Assembly (NCBI RefSeq): GCF_029227915.1
Contig: NC_079882.1
Span: 10,726,001 to 10,790,000, forward strand
Source of the DNA: Hydractinia symbiolongicarpus
Taxonomy: Eukaryota; Cnidaria; Hydrozoa; Anthoathecata; Hydractiniidae
Reading direction: 5' to 3'
Length of the DNA: 64,000 nt
The position numbers and the translations under genes are program-made. Below the pieces are notes generated by a model. That model did no database searches. It saw only the letters and a list, made by a program, of their open reading frames with translations, and was not told the origin of the DNA. Every line of letters begins with the position of its first letter. The stretch's first letter is position 1. Shown here piece by piece: positions 26,601 to 34,500 of the stretch.

Positions 26601-28905
26601 CCGTTTAAAAGAATACTGAGTGATTTTTTTTTTTTTAGAAAATAAAAATAAAAAGGTAGCAAATTCATCATAAAAAATTAATTATTCAAAAACAGGTCGT
26701 CTAGACGTCTATGTATTATTGGTAAAAAAAAGATGAACATAGAAATTTGTATCTACCCTTGCTGAAGCTTCTGATAACAATGTGTGTTGTTGGTCAAAAT
26801 CTTAATATTTTGTTTGTTTATCTGGCTAAAAACTTTATGCAATATTCCCTAAATATGTAGCTAGGAATCAAAACAAATATTTCGCAAATACAAGGCAATT
26901 GGATTATAAAAATGTCAAAAGGGGGCTTTAAAATGGCTAAAAAGGCTATGGAAGAGACTATATCCAAAGTACGATTCCGTACTCCTATTTCAGTAATATT
27001 TAGAAGTTACTAATGGTTGCATGCCCCTGAATGGAAATAATATCAAATAACGGAACCGGATATTGGATATAGAGTTACGTTCCTAGAGTTTTCAAAAAGC
27101 TGGACATGGTTTATGACTGTGATTCTAGGTACAATTATAATGGCGTTTCCGATTATAAAGCCCTCGTTGGCTCACATGCAGACAAGTACTATATATAATA
27201 TAAATAAACTGTAAAATTTATTACCATCTTTGTCGAACAGTTTAGTTGAGGAAATAAAAACTCATTTTGTTTTTTCGTTAAAAAAGCAGGAATAAAATAG
27301 ACAAGGGTTAACAATAATTCTTCGTTGCATTTATTTATGACGATGATAGATTAGAAAAAGCAGCATGAAAACAATCGTGGAGTTAGCCCTTGTTTATATG
27401 AATTAGCCCGGTTTTTTCCTAGATAAGATATTCAAAGTGGATGGCTTAATACCATACTTACTTTCTTTTAGCCCAATGCGACCCTCATAAAGACTGAATT
27501 TATTCCAAAGGATGAATTGATTGACTTCTCAATTTTGTTGTGCTATGTTTTTCTTGGTATGTGTGTCCTTGGAACTTTTGTATGGTTGTGTTGCCTTAAA
27601 AGAAGAGGAAAGAAAAAAATTCAACCTATAGGTAATATATATTCTATTCATATATACATTTTTTTCATATACATATTCATATATACGAACTCCAGATGTA
27701 AGGAACATGTAGGTTTTACAAAGGAAAGTCTTTTCCCCCTTTTTAAAGAAAAGCCTAATAACACCTTTTAATAATACAGAGTTGGCACGTCTCCTTAAAA
27801 CTTTTCGCCTCCTCAAAACTCCTCAATTCCCCTCTAAGGTCGGTTTTCCACTAGGCGGATCAAGAACGTGTGGGGCGAAGCGGGCATTGTTATTGTAACA
27901 GCCGACCTGCTTTGCGCTCCATCTATCGCTTTTTTGCAACATTTAAAAAAACTTTTGAAATAAAGGTCGAATTAAGTTGATAGATGTTTAAAAGTTTGGA
28001 CGAAAAATAAAGAAGCAAGAGCACATAAGCTAGAACTTGAGATGAAAAAACTAGGAAGAACCCTAGCTGCTCGTAGGAAAAATGAGACTATATGGCCAGC
28101 AACTTTTTTTTAACATTTCTGGACGTTACAGCGGAAGCATATAAAAAGTTTATATTTTCTCTCTGGTACACTCGTTATCATATTTTTCCAGGTTTTATCC
28201 AATATTTTGAATAAAAAATGTCTAAATATGTTCTAGTTTCGTGTTTACATCACGTATACAATTTGCTCTGATTGGATGGCGTATTTACGTATGGCATTTC
28301 GCGCGAAGCGGATCGCTTTCAGCGTAATTCTGATAGAAATAACAAAGCCGCCTCGCACAGAATAATCCACTAGTTTGAACTCGCGTAAAAGTAGATTTTG
28401 TTAACATTTTTTTAAACACAAAAATCTCCTCGAATCTCCTTAATTTCCTTTATAAATACCGTCATCTTTTTAAAAAAGTTTAAACATTGTCGTCAAAGGT
28501 CCTCAATTCCAAAATTTGACTTTATAAAAGTGGGAATACCAATGAGTTTTACGAACCTTTTTTGTGTTCGTTTAGTTTTTGCTTCCTTACTGTTCCTCTT
28601 TATTTTAGAAAATATATATTTACTATATTTCAGCTTCAAGGGATGAAATAGTTAAGAACGAATTAACACAAGATATAAATGACTTTGCGCACAATTTTAA
28701 AAGTCGTGTAGAGAAGATGGATGAAAAACATTCCAGTGAACTTTCTCGTCTGCAAGTCTTACGAACAAACTTTATGCGACTTATGAAAAGACATGGCCAT
28801 ACAGAAAAAGAAGTGAATGATCGATTTGATGCAATACGAAAAAAGAGCGTGAAAAAAATTAGAAAACATCGCAAAAGATTAAAATATTTAGAAACAAGCA
28901 TTTAA
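5564..28905 (+). CDS. Giant receptor-channel: LamG/SEA/FN3/TSP1 ectodomain fused to an iGluR-like channel with a TVGYGD filter (5' end missing)
   Basis: Thirty exons with GT-AG junctions join into about 2,595 codons with no frame conflict. Domain order by residue of the visible protein: short Cys-rich segment 1-38; laminin-G-like 39-247; SEA 248-368; FN3 x9 369-1359; TSP1 1360-1416; Cys-rich module 1417-1525; TSP1 x3 1526-1692; SEA 1693-1800; FN3 x3 1801-2098; iGluR-like S1-M1-pore-M3-S2-M4 2099-2505; basic tail 2506-2595. Almost every ectodomain exon is phase 1-1, the pattern of shuffled extracellular modules. Inferred role: a surface receptor whose adhesive ectodomain is linked to a K+-selective pore. 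S1/S2 resemble glutamate-receptor ligand domains, but the usual agonist-binding arginine appears to be absent, so the ligand is unknown. The first exon(s) with start codon and signal peptide are not visible. Introns carry several transposon insertions. The 3' exons are repeated at 31573-38617. Confidence 0.88.
6063..6689 (+). CDS. Receptor exon 2: laminin-G/concanavalin-like domain
   Basis: A single 627 bp phase 1-1 exon (acceptor TACGTTTAG, donor TATG|GTATGT). The protein has the strand pattern of LamG/pentraxin folds: the early phrase DALVYIPFDYE, then GFWFYVSHR, SWIYVNVELNSTHLSIFLNG and a closing SCIDEFSIFS. The last is typical of LamG-type domains of animal adhesion proteins, where it reads 'iDdv.if'. 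Cysteine pairs and N-glycosylation sequons (NSTH) fit an extracellular location. Likely a glycan- or protein-binding head of the ectodomain. Confidence 0.75.
6847..9947 (+). CDS. Receptor exons 3-5: SEA-like domain 1
   Basis: Exons 6847-6974, 9489-9562 and 9787-9947 have phases 1-0, 0-2 and 2-1 and together encode 121 residues: QIKFIVSSKDF..., LKDFFRQMKDN..., then TKVFLLVSISYLPYQLENAF. The SEA assignment rests partly on exon structure. The second SEA region of the same gene (19062-20173) is split by introns of the same three phases, and it has the more typical RGSVIANFTVFY strand. No G|SVVV self-cleavage site is evident in this copy. The intron 6975-9488 is long and repeat-filled. Confidence 0.6.
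7873..8060. repeat. Tandem repeat in receptor intron 3
   Basis: A unit containing 'aattcgccagaaggctcg' and 'aaaagctaaggagcttgg' occurs twice, about 110 bp apart (from about 7873 and about 7986), with a third copy of the second half in between. The minus-strand ORFs here are repeat translations, not a gene. Confidence 0.8.
8147..8475. repeat. Pair of diverged direct repeats in receptor intron 3
   Basis: The phrase CTCACATAAGGAGAGATTTC...TACGTAAAATTTCC...TTACGTAAAAA near 8147-8205 recurs as CTCACATAAAGAGAGATTTC...TACGCAAAATTTCCC...CACGTAAAAA near 8410-8472. It probably represents the ends or units of an old mobile element. No coding sequence was seen in the rest of 6975-9488. Confidence 0.55.
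10296..16042 (+). CDS. Receptor exons 6-13: nine fibronectin type III repeats
   Basis: Exons 10296-10598, 11706-12068, 12447-12758, 12861-13571, 13679-14002, 14114-14431, 14523-14834 and 15713-16042 are all phase 1-1 and each about 100 codons, except exon 9 (711 bp), which holds two repeats. Each repeat starts with a Pro-rich linker (VPTAPPSNVNV, APDGPPTN, VPEEAPN). Most show the FN3 core: Trp in strand B (SVTVTWQ), Tyr/Leu in C (GILNSFQLEI), the tyrosine-corner region (L.P.T.Y...V) and G.GP in the F-G turn (GNGP, GDGP, GIGP). Many N-X-S/T sequons support extracellular exposure. The repeats form a rod-like stalk and possible adhesion surface. Confidence 0.9.
11273..11386. repeat. Two-copy tandem repeat in receptor intron 6
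   Basis: A unit of about 57 bp (GGGGGAAAACCCTACCTAAAAACT...AACAGACTTGTTACTTCA) is present twice in a row with only small differences. The short ORF over it is not coding. Confidence 0.9.
15126..15555. repeat. Possible mobile-element remnant in receptor intron 12 with repeated TCCGAAAATTTTT words
   Basis: Between 15126 and 15200 and again between 15490 and 15555 there are clusters of TCCGAAAATTTTT / TTCGGACGAA words on both strands, enclosing about 300 bp of unrelated sequence. The arrangement suggests an insertion with repetitive ends. I could not define exact terminal inverted repeats or a target-site duplication. Confidence 0.4.
16201..16371 (+). CDS. Receptor exon 14: TSP1 repeat 1
   Basis: A 57-residue phase 1-1 exon with NWTEWGTWGNCDRSC at its start, then C-N-P-x-P, and CNDFPCP at its end. 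This is the six-cysteine thrombospondin type 1 fold with a WxxWxxW C-mannosylation-type motif. It follows the FN3 stalk directly. Confidence 0.92.
16445..16771 (+). CDS. Receptor exon 15: unassigned Cys-rich module between TSP1 repeats
   Basis: A 109-residue phase 1-1 exon. Cysteines fall as DCTETCENLG...FACSN...VTCSPDD...NICSGYA...IKCSVGG...RRLCYCID. I recall similar 'CxxxC...RLCYC' modules in unannotated extracellular proteins of cnidarians and protists, but I know no family name. It is inserted between TSP1 1 and TSP1 2, so it is probably a binding module. The conserved phase shows it is part of the gene. Confidence 0.75.
16874..18989 (+). CDS. Receptor exons 16-18: TSP1 repeats 2-4
   Basis: Exons 16874-17023, 18552-18725 and 18813-18989 (all phase 1-1) encode three TSP1 repeats: SWAIWSPCSVSCAGG, QWSAWTGFGECSKSCGLG and QWSAWSFIGLCTRPCGAG, each followed by an R.R.C / R.RYC strand and a closing CxxxxC. 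Repeat 2 lacks the central CxxP..GG.C part and is short. The 1.5 kb intron between repeats 2 and 3 is almost entirely a Helitron insertion. Confidence 0.92.
17068..18521 (+). mobile_element. Non-autonomous Helitron, about 1.45 kb, in receptor intron 16
   Basis: It begins A|TCTCTATAATAATAGCC and ends with hairpin CCCGTGGATTTTTCCACGGG (18491-18510), 7 nt later CTAG|T. These are the Helitron hallmarks: 5' TC, 3' hairpin shortly before CTRR, insertion between A and T, no target duplication. Removing it leaves a normal intron of about 75 bp. The interior holds degenerate repeats of about 150 bp ('actaagcgctta', 'gtttcctg...ttttt...gaagt') and a second 5'-end-like sequence at 18398 (TCTCTTTAATAATAGCC). 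It may therefore be a nested or chimeric copy, with a 124 bp element at 18398-18521. No Rep/helicase ORF is present. Confidence 0.75.
19062..20173 (+). CDS. Receptor exons 19-21: SEA domain 2
   Basis: Exons 19062-19171, 19246-19316 and 20031-20173 (phases 1-0, 0-2, 2-1) encode 108 residues. The order fits a SEA fold: a first strand (NFLIKMTNETW), a helix (KVRSHLINEVMAVM), then a typical second-half strand RGSVIANFTVFYHG and a helix ending LILQNAIDDIG. SEA domains often sit next to the membrane and may autocleave; the canonical GSVVV site is not strict here (GSVIA). It separates the TSP1 block from the juxtamembrane FN3 repeats. Confidence 0.75.
19336..19396. repeat. Two-copy tandem repeat (about 31 bp) in receptor intron 20
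   Basis: TATAGAACGCCAAAGCTGGC followed by ATAATTAAA occurs twice back to back. It contains the near-palindrome GCCAAAGCTGGC. Confidence 0.85.
20482..20645 (+). repeat. Dispersed repeat copy A in receptor intron 21
   Basis: The stretch TTTTATGTTATAGCGAAATTCT...TTGCGGGAATGAAGC...CGCTTTTAGTAGA...GCTGATTTGTCGGTGA is a diverged copy of 24071-24235 (and of its duplicate at 33783-33947). It is an unclassified interspersed repeat. The rest of intron 21 holds nothing I recognise. Confidence 0.65.
21023..22130 (+). CDS. Receptor exons 22-24: three juxtamembrane FN3 repeats
   Basis: Exons 21023-21316, 21420-21713 and 21825-22130, all phase 1-1. Openings are VPSNAPQF, VPFIAPPNF and APGVAPPKV. B-strand Trp residues are seen in RIFISWKND, SIYLEWGEI and QIKITWNPI, with late turns VAGNGP and EGDGP. 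Exon 24 contains the left breakpoint of the 9.7 kb tandem duplication (21861), 36 bp after its start, so the duplicated copy of this exon lacks its acceptor and first 12 codons. Confidence 0.9.
22312..27631 (+). CDS. Receptor exons 25-29: iGluR-like channel core with K+-channel selectivity filter
   Basis: Exons 22312-22787, 22857-22954, 23207-23363, 24749-25078 and 27472-27631. S1 has GFFPQLL and a region alignable with iGluR 'DIA..PLT...R' (DIGSTVQLSMPVYGKF). The transport-type Arg position falls on Tyr. M1 is TVAIMVLLSIICGWLLWF. The pore loop reads GMWMAFITMGTVGYGDYNP, matching classical K+ channel P-loops. M3 is LLIYWTLLGLIMTSIFIAS followed by ISTNLVSSN. S2 has VIPGTAEY, VLEAVSK, LLDAYTATSY (the Asp is in the place of the agonist amine-binding acid of iGluRs) and GYGTVL. 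M4 is FSILLCYVFLGMCVLGTFVW followed by KRRGKKK. The order equals that of iGluRs and of K+-selective GluR0. The filter codons are split by an intron (TVG|YGD). Confidence 0.9.
24071..24235 (+). repeat. Dispersed repeat copy B in receptor intron 27
   Basis: A diverged copy of 20482-20645 with the shared words TTTTATGTTATAGCGAAATTCTA, GCGGGAATAAAGC, TTTTAGTAGATT and GACTTGTTGGTGA. Duplicated again at 33783-33947. Intron 27 (23364-24748) otherwise shows nothing I recognise. Confidence 0.65.
26654..26714. repeat. Short dispersed repeat with AGACGTCT palindrome
   Basis: TAGCAAATTCATCATAAAAAATTAATTATTCAAAAACAGGTCGTCTAGACGTCTATGT matches 43832-43887 with few changes and is duplicated at about 36366-36426. 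Probably a fragment of an interspersed element. The remainder of intron 28 (25079-27471) holds only the pseudogene-like frame noted separately. Confidence 0.7.
26912..27214 (+). pseudogene. Intronic 101-codon frame with two in-frame stops, possible retropseudogene of a small membrane protein
   Basis: One frame starts at an ATG (MSKGGFKMAKK), runs to TAA at 27212-27214 and is interrupted only by two TAA codons at about codons 34 and 43. The last half reads like real protein: EPDIGYRVTFLEFSKSW, then a hydrophobic segment WFMTVILGTIIMAFPIIKP. A basic N-terminus with one membrane span resembles small mitochondrial inner-membrane subunits, but I cannot name a family. It lies in the sense direction inside receptor intron 28 with no splice sites of its own. 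A chance frame is possible. Confidence 0.35.
28634..28905 (+). CDS. Receptor exon 30: cytoplasmic basic coiled-coil-like tail and stop
   Basis: The acceptor TACTATATTTCAG leads into 90 codons ending in TAA. The tail is highly charged and helical, with regularly spaced Leu/Ile/Phe (SELSRLQVLRTNFMRLMKR) and a very basic end (KKSVKKIRKHRKRLKYLE). It fits an intracellular assembly or trafficking helix after M4. No PDZ ligand is evident at the C-terminus (ETSI is only weakly PDZ-like). Confidence 0.85.
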
Positions 28906-29129
28906 TTATACACGCCAATGAATGTGAAAAAATATACATTGTTAGATTGTATGATTTTTACGATGATTCTGACGATGGTAAAACGACCGTTGGTCTGCTG
29001 ATAATGCACTTTTATATATTTACTTATTTATTTATTTGTTTATATTCACCTTTTTATATAATTTTATCTTTTTTTCACTACAATTTGTTAGCATACACAT
29101 TTTTATAAGCATTAATTTCTTTTCATTTT

Positions 29130-29135
29130 AATAAA
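29130..29135 (+). terminator. AATAAA polyadenylation signal for the receptor
   Basis: AATAAA lies about 225 bp after the stop codon in a T-rich 3' UTR, the first good signal after the tail exon. Its duplicate is at 38842-38847. Confidence 0.6.
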
Positions 29136-29287
29136 TATATACGATTAAAAAAATACCAGTGTTTATTTTTCTTTGCAATCCTTATTTGGAATAACACCAA
29201 CAATCAATGATATTACCTATAATCCAGATATGTTGCAACAGAGCTTTAAGCTAATCTCAATTATCTTTTATCCAAAAAAAGGGAAGT

Positions 29288-29430
29288 AAATCTAAGTGTG
29301 AGAACTACCGACCCATATCTCTTTTTTGTTTACCTGAAAAAAGTTTCGAAGGTGTCATTGCCTCGATTCTTGACAAGCATGTTTATAGTAATAAACTGCT
29401 AAGCAGAGATCAATGGGGTTTCAGAATAGG
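29288..29430 (+). mobile_element. LINE reverse-transcriptase fragment
   Basis: An uninterrupted 47-codon frame includes CENYRPISLFCLPEKSFEG, then LLSRDQWGFR. This is the NYRPISLL...K.FE...L...QFGFR block of the RT fingers region of non-LTR retrotransposons. No RT catalytic YxDD block follows, so this is a dead fragment. Duplicated at 39000-39142. The rest of 28906-31572 shows no gene that I can support. Confidence 0.8.
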
Positions 29431-31572
29431 TATTTTGGCATGGAGGTATATATCTTTATATCGTAAAAAGCCGCGATATACAATATCATTCTAACTTTTA
29501 TTTTAGCCACACTTTGGGGGAACAATGCGCGAGCCGTAAAAAAGCGACTTGTGATTTTTGTGCTGTGGACCCACATGCTCACTCACGCAAGGAAATTAAT
29601 ATATAAGACAAAACTTAAAGGGCAGAAAACTCATACTTTTTCATCTATCATAAAACGTCTTTAACAACCCCTTTTCAAGCTCTCTCCGATTTTTACTTGA
29701 GATTTATTTTCATATGTTAGATTTTCAGCTTAATATATTCTCTGTTCTCACTTTCAGTTTGGCCTAGGAGAGTTTAGGAAAAAACAAACTGACATACGAA
29801 GCTTTAATTGATACTAAATCAGTAAAAACTGACCAAGGACAAAAGTTACGTTTTAGGTTTGAATTTAAAAAAACACAGATTGTCCTATAAAATTCTATTT
29901 ATGATAAGCTGACTGTGGAACTTCATGTCCTCCCTAATCATCATTAGATGATATATTATTACCGAACATAAATTGGGCCCAGGGTTTATTCGGTTGCTTG
30001 CCCCCGGATGTTAAATAAACTAATATACTATTGACGTCAGTAACGTCGTAACGTAACGTCAATAAAATTTACAAAAATGTAAAAAAGAGGATTATTCTAT
30101 AATTTCGTACATGGGAAGGCTTTTCTCTCTGTGTTGACTAAGGAAAGTGTATACTTGTTTTTGTTTGCAACAATGAAATTGTATGACACAAAAAATTGCA
30201 TCGCTTTTAAGGGAAGCTAAACGGACGCCAAATTTTATTCTCCCTTGTGGTCAACGATGTTAGCCTCTTTGATAGACACTACACATTGTTCTCTTGAAAT
30301 GATTTTACTTTTTACGGGCCTATGGAGACTAGTAACTTTACAATATACTCCAGAATTCTTACTACGGAGCGATGCTTTAAATGTTTCAAGGCATAGTGTC
30401 ACTTTAAAATTGCCATTCTGGATCGTTAAATACGCCGGCAAACGAAAAATTGATTTTTATATTCCATCGTGACAAGCAGCAACACGGAAAAAAAACGACT
30501 AAGCTGATAGACTCCTTTGTAAACAGAAGAGTGCAAAAGAAGGTTAACTTTTTCCGTATTAAAATAATCCTCATTAAAGATCAAAGAGTTTTTCAGAAGA
30601 CTTTAAGTTTCGAATGACGTTAATCGCATCTTGTTTTTTGATAAAATATAATAAAAGATAATGAATAAACAGTTGAAAACTGGAATGTTATATGCTACTC
30701 TCATTATCTGGACAATGAAGAGATTTGTTTGTATATAATAAAGTTAGCGTGGAACACACGATCATTATATAAAACGAGTCAATAGCCCGTGAAAAATTGT
30801 TTGAAATGTATTGGATCGTGTATCTTTGACAAAAGGTTGCAGGTTTTTTGATGACGGTTGATACCTGTTTATTCCGAAACAGATTTAGGGACCCCCAGGT
30901 TTGGAAAACTTGCCCAAATTGTCCCAGGTGGTCCCTAGTTACCTACGCAGTGAAAAATGGCTGACGTCACCACCTCGATTCCAAGTTATTTGGCCTAAAA
31001 GTTTTAGGTGCACTGTAATGACTTCACTAATTTAATATAGCGAAGTTTAACATTTGAGACATGACATTTTCGGCGACATCAAAGGAAAATGAACACATCC
31101 ACTTTGCCTGTCACAGACACACACACTCTCTGTATTATTATAAAAGAAGATTGACAAACATTTTTCTTAATAACTTAATATCTTTGTGCAATTTAAATTA
31201 AAAGCTGAGTATAAACAAAACATTTTAATGACCAATCACACATTTATACATGTGGAGTTATGAAGCATATGCAACGGAATCTAATAACTTTTCTTCCTTC
31301 TATAGCAATTTCAACCATTCAAATGTCAACTGAAATTATCCAACGTTGTACTGAAGCATTTTCGTTTTTAATGCATTTTAAAGGGAAAGTAAAAATGTGC
31401 GAAACATAAAATTAGCAAAAATAGTACATGTTTTTTTATAAGCAACCGAGTTGCTAACGTCTCGGCCTCAAATTTGGCTTAAAAATTAAATAACTTTTTA
31501 GCAACACCTTAGGCCTACAGAAAAACTGCACTAAGCAACTTACTGAGAAACAGATGAAATAGACAAACAAAT

Positions 31573-34500
31573 ATCGATTTTCATCATACCAGATAAAAAT
31601 AACTTGGAATCCCATACCAGCAGAAGAGGAAAATGGTTATGTGGTTGGATATAAGATCAAATACGTTCTTGTACGTCAAGCAGATATAGACGTGACAGTA
31701 GGTGAGACGCCATCAGTCAAACAAGTTGATCGTTTTACATTCTCTGCGTATATAGATGACTTATCCCCTTACTCGATGTATAAATTTGAAATCTTTGCGT
31801 TTGCTAAAGAAGGAGATGGCCCAGCTTTCACATTTACAGCTGGTATGTATGTTTTTTTCTCGTACGATGTTTTTCATCCAGTGATGATTGATCTATAGAT
31901 GTCATTTAGTTTGGTTATAATTTATTCCAAGTGGTATTTTTTTTGTTGTTGTTTTTAATTTTAGCATTAATACTTGCAGCACAAAAAATACAAATGTTAA
32001 GATGTTATGCATTTAACATTTAGAAACATGCAGATGTCCTCAAAACATTTATGCGAATTTCTATAGCTTGAAACCATACATTTATCATGATAAAAGCAAA
32101 GGCAGGGACACTCAAGGTTTTTTTCCCCAGCTATTAACAACCATATTGAAAAACGTATGCACGAATTGCAAAGCATACACTATTCCAAAAATTTACTTTG
32201 ATCGAACAGTAACTGGTCATTCTGCAGAGAAACTGAAGTCACAACACATGAAAGAAGACATCGGATCAACAGTGCAGTTAAGCATGCCCGTCTATGGCAA
32301 ATTTGCAATAAGGAGATACGCTGGTATCTATCCATACATAGGTATTGTAAAAACACAAGGAAGTGCAGCTATTATGTACGATCAAAAGGTGAGAAGATAT
32401 CAGATGAAAGACTTGTTAAGAAATGTAGTTGCATCATGGACAACCGTTGCAATAATGGTACTGTTGTCCATAATATGTGGATGGTTACTATGGTTTACTG
32501 TAAGTAGTTTATTTATACTGAAAACTCCTATATTTCAAGTCCACTTTGCATGTGTTTAACATTTTTAGGAACAATCTTCTTCCGCGAGTGATTTAACGTT
32601 GGATAACTGTTGGAGAGGAGCTTTACAAGGAATGTGGATGGCATTTATAACGATGGGAACTGTGGGGTATGAGATGATTTTCTTTCTTGTTGTGTACACT
32701 ATTTAGCATAAGTTACGGAATATTTCATCAGGACTGTGATTTAATCTAGATTCACCTATGTATACACACCATCCGGATAAACTATCTGCCGCACGTAGTG
32801 TAGTGGGTTCGTCTGCGTCTCTTATTTCTAGGAGCTACCAGACAGTATGTTAGCGATGAGGAAAGTAGTTCTTCAATATGACACTGTGATTTGTTATTCT
32901 TTCTCATGGTTATTTTAGATATGGCGATTACAATCCGAGTACGAACGCATCAAAGGCTTTATTGATATACTGGACATTGCTTGGCCTAATCATGACCAGT
33001 ATTTTTATTGCATCGATTTCAACAAATTTGGTGTCGAGCAATTTACAACAAGAAGTTATATTATATGGTGTTCAAGTATGTTCCACAATTTAATTATTTC
33101 GGCAAAAATGAAATTACCTTAATAAATTAACAACTCAGCACATAAACGCACAAGAAACTAACATAGTTTTTTTAAAAAATCACGTTTAGGTAGCATGAAA
33201 CTTAAGGCTGTTTTATTTAATATCGCAAAAAAAAGATCATAAGTTGCCTGTTTCTTAATCTCTAATCACATAAATGGCTTAAAATCAACTATAGCACCAC
33301 TTCTGTTTTCTTTAACTGCACGAATCACTCCAGCTGCTTTCTAAATATTTGACATTGTCCTACACCCTTCGTATTTTTAAGTTTGCAATCCAGAATATGT
33401 TGAATATTTCATTAATTCTCAAGTTATTCGTAAGGAACTACTTTGAGCAAATGTGAAGGGAGTGATATTTTGTTTTCTGATGATATTTTGTTATTTTAAG
33501 GGACGACTTGTTTTAGATGGATAGATTTTTCGGACCATGTCTGGTGCATTGAATGTCAAATCTTAGTTTTGGCATTCAATGCATCAGTTTTGCTATTTAT
33601 AGATTTTACCGGAAGTATCAGCAATCATACAACGCGAGGCTGTTAACATTAGCATTCTTTCGTTGCATGTATACTTCATGGAAAGAAAGTGTTTGCGAAA
33701 AAGGCTTTCGCAGATCAGTTTTAATGCAAATTTTTTTACATTTTCCTGGAAGAACTTTTGAGCTTTCCTCTAGTTCCATCTAGATGTTATGAATTTTATG
33801 TTATAGCGAAATTCTAATTAAAATATGTTGCGGGAAAAACTTTGTGGTTTATGACTGATCTTACTTTTTGCGGGAATAAAGCGAAAGCGCGCTTTCTTTC
33901 TTTTAGTAGATTACACTAACAAGTCATTACTGACTTGTTGGTGAAATTTTCATACTTAATTGGCTTATTTTTTTCTGAACAAACTCGTACATGTATGGAT
34001 GGTTTATACGTGTAGATTCCACACATTTTTTGGTGTCATGTATAGGAACGCTTAAGCCTAGTTCACGCCAGTGACTTCTAAATAGAAATTCACTCACTGA
34101 GGTTCGTTATTCTTTAAAACCCCTACCGCACTAAAAAGATGATATTTATTCTGATAAACTATTAACTGTCGTTCAATTATGTACAGACACTGTACTGAAT
34201 TGTTAAAAAGTCTAAAAATGATGTTAGAATATGAAAAATCAAATTAGAGTTTATCTAATATTTAACACACAGTAAGGAAAGTCGTTTCATACTTTGGTTT
34301 AAACAATGCGTCCCTATAATAAGGATTCCTTTTTTCAGTCAGTACATATTTTACACCAAATCTTCGCTTAAACAGTAAATAAAATAGGCTTTGTTCAGAA
34401 ATTATTAGTACGTATAATATGTTATATATTATAATAGATTATTATTATTATTGCATATAGGTTGCTGTTATTCCTGGGACTGCAGAGTATAGTTTAGCTG

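Larger units (their letters stand above)
21861..31572 (+). repeat. Tandem duplication of 9,712 bp, copy 1
   Basis: The block starting ATCGATTTTCATCATACC is followed immediately by a second copy at 31573-41284. Sequence before the block (GCTTGGGAAG) and after copy 2 (AAAATTTAGG) is unique, and the unit junction reads ACAAACAAAT|ATCGATTTTC. In every part that I compared the copies are identical, including introns, poly-T runs and intergenic DNA. The unit holds most of receptor exon 24, exons 25-30, the 3' end and about 2.7 kb of downstream sequence. Confidence 0.97.

Noticed and set aside
30235-30472. Overlapping ORFs on both strands in the 3' flank
   Set aside because: No domain, no splice context and no conserved motif. 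They recur at 39947-40184 only because the block is duplicated.
30960-30980. GGCTGACGTCACC, a perfect CRE-like site, as a promoter of the second receptor copy
   Set aside because: A single 8-bp match with no TATA box or exon after it is not enough to call a promoter.
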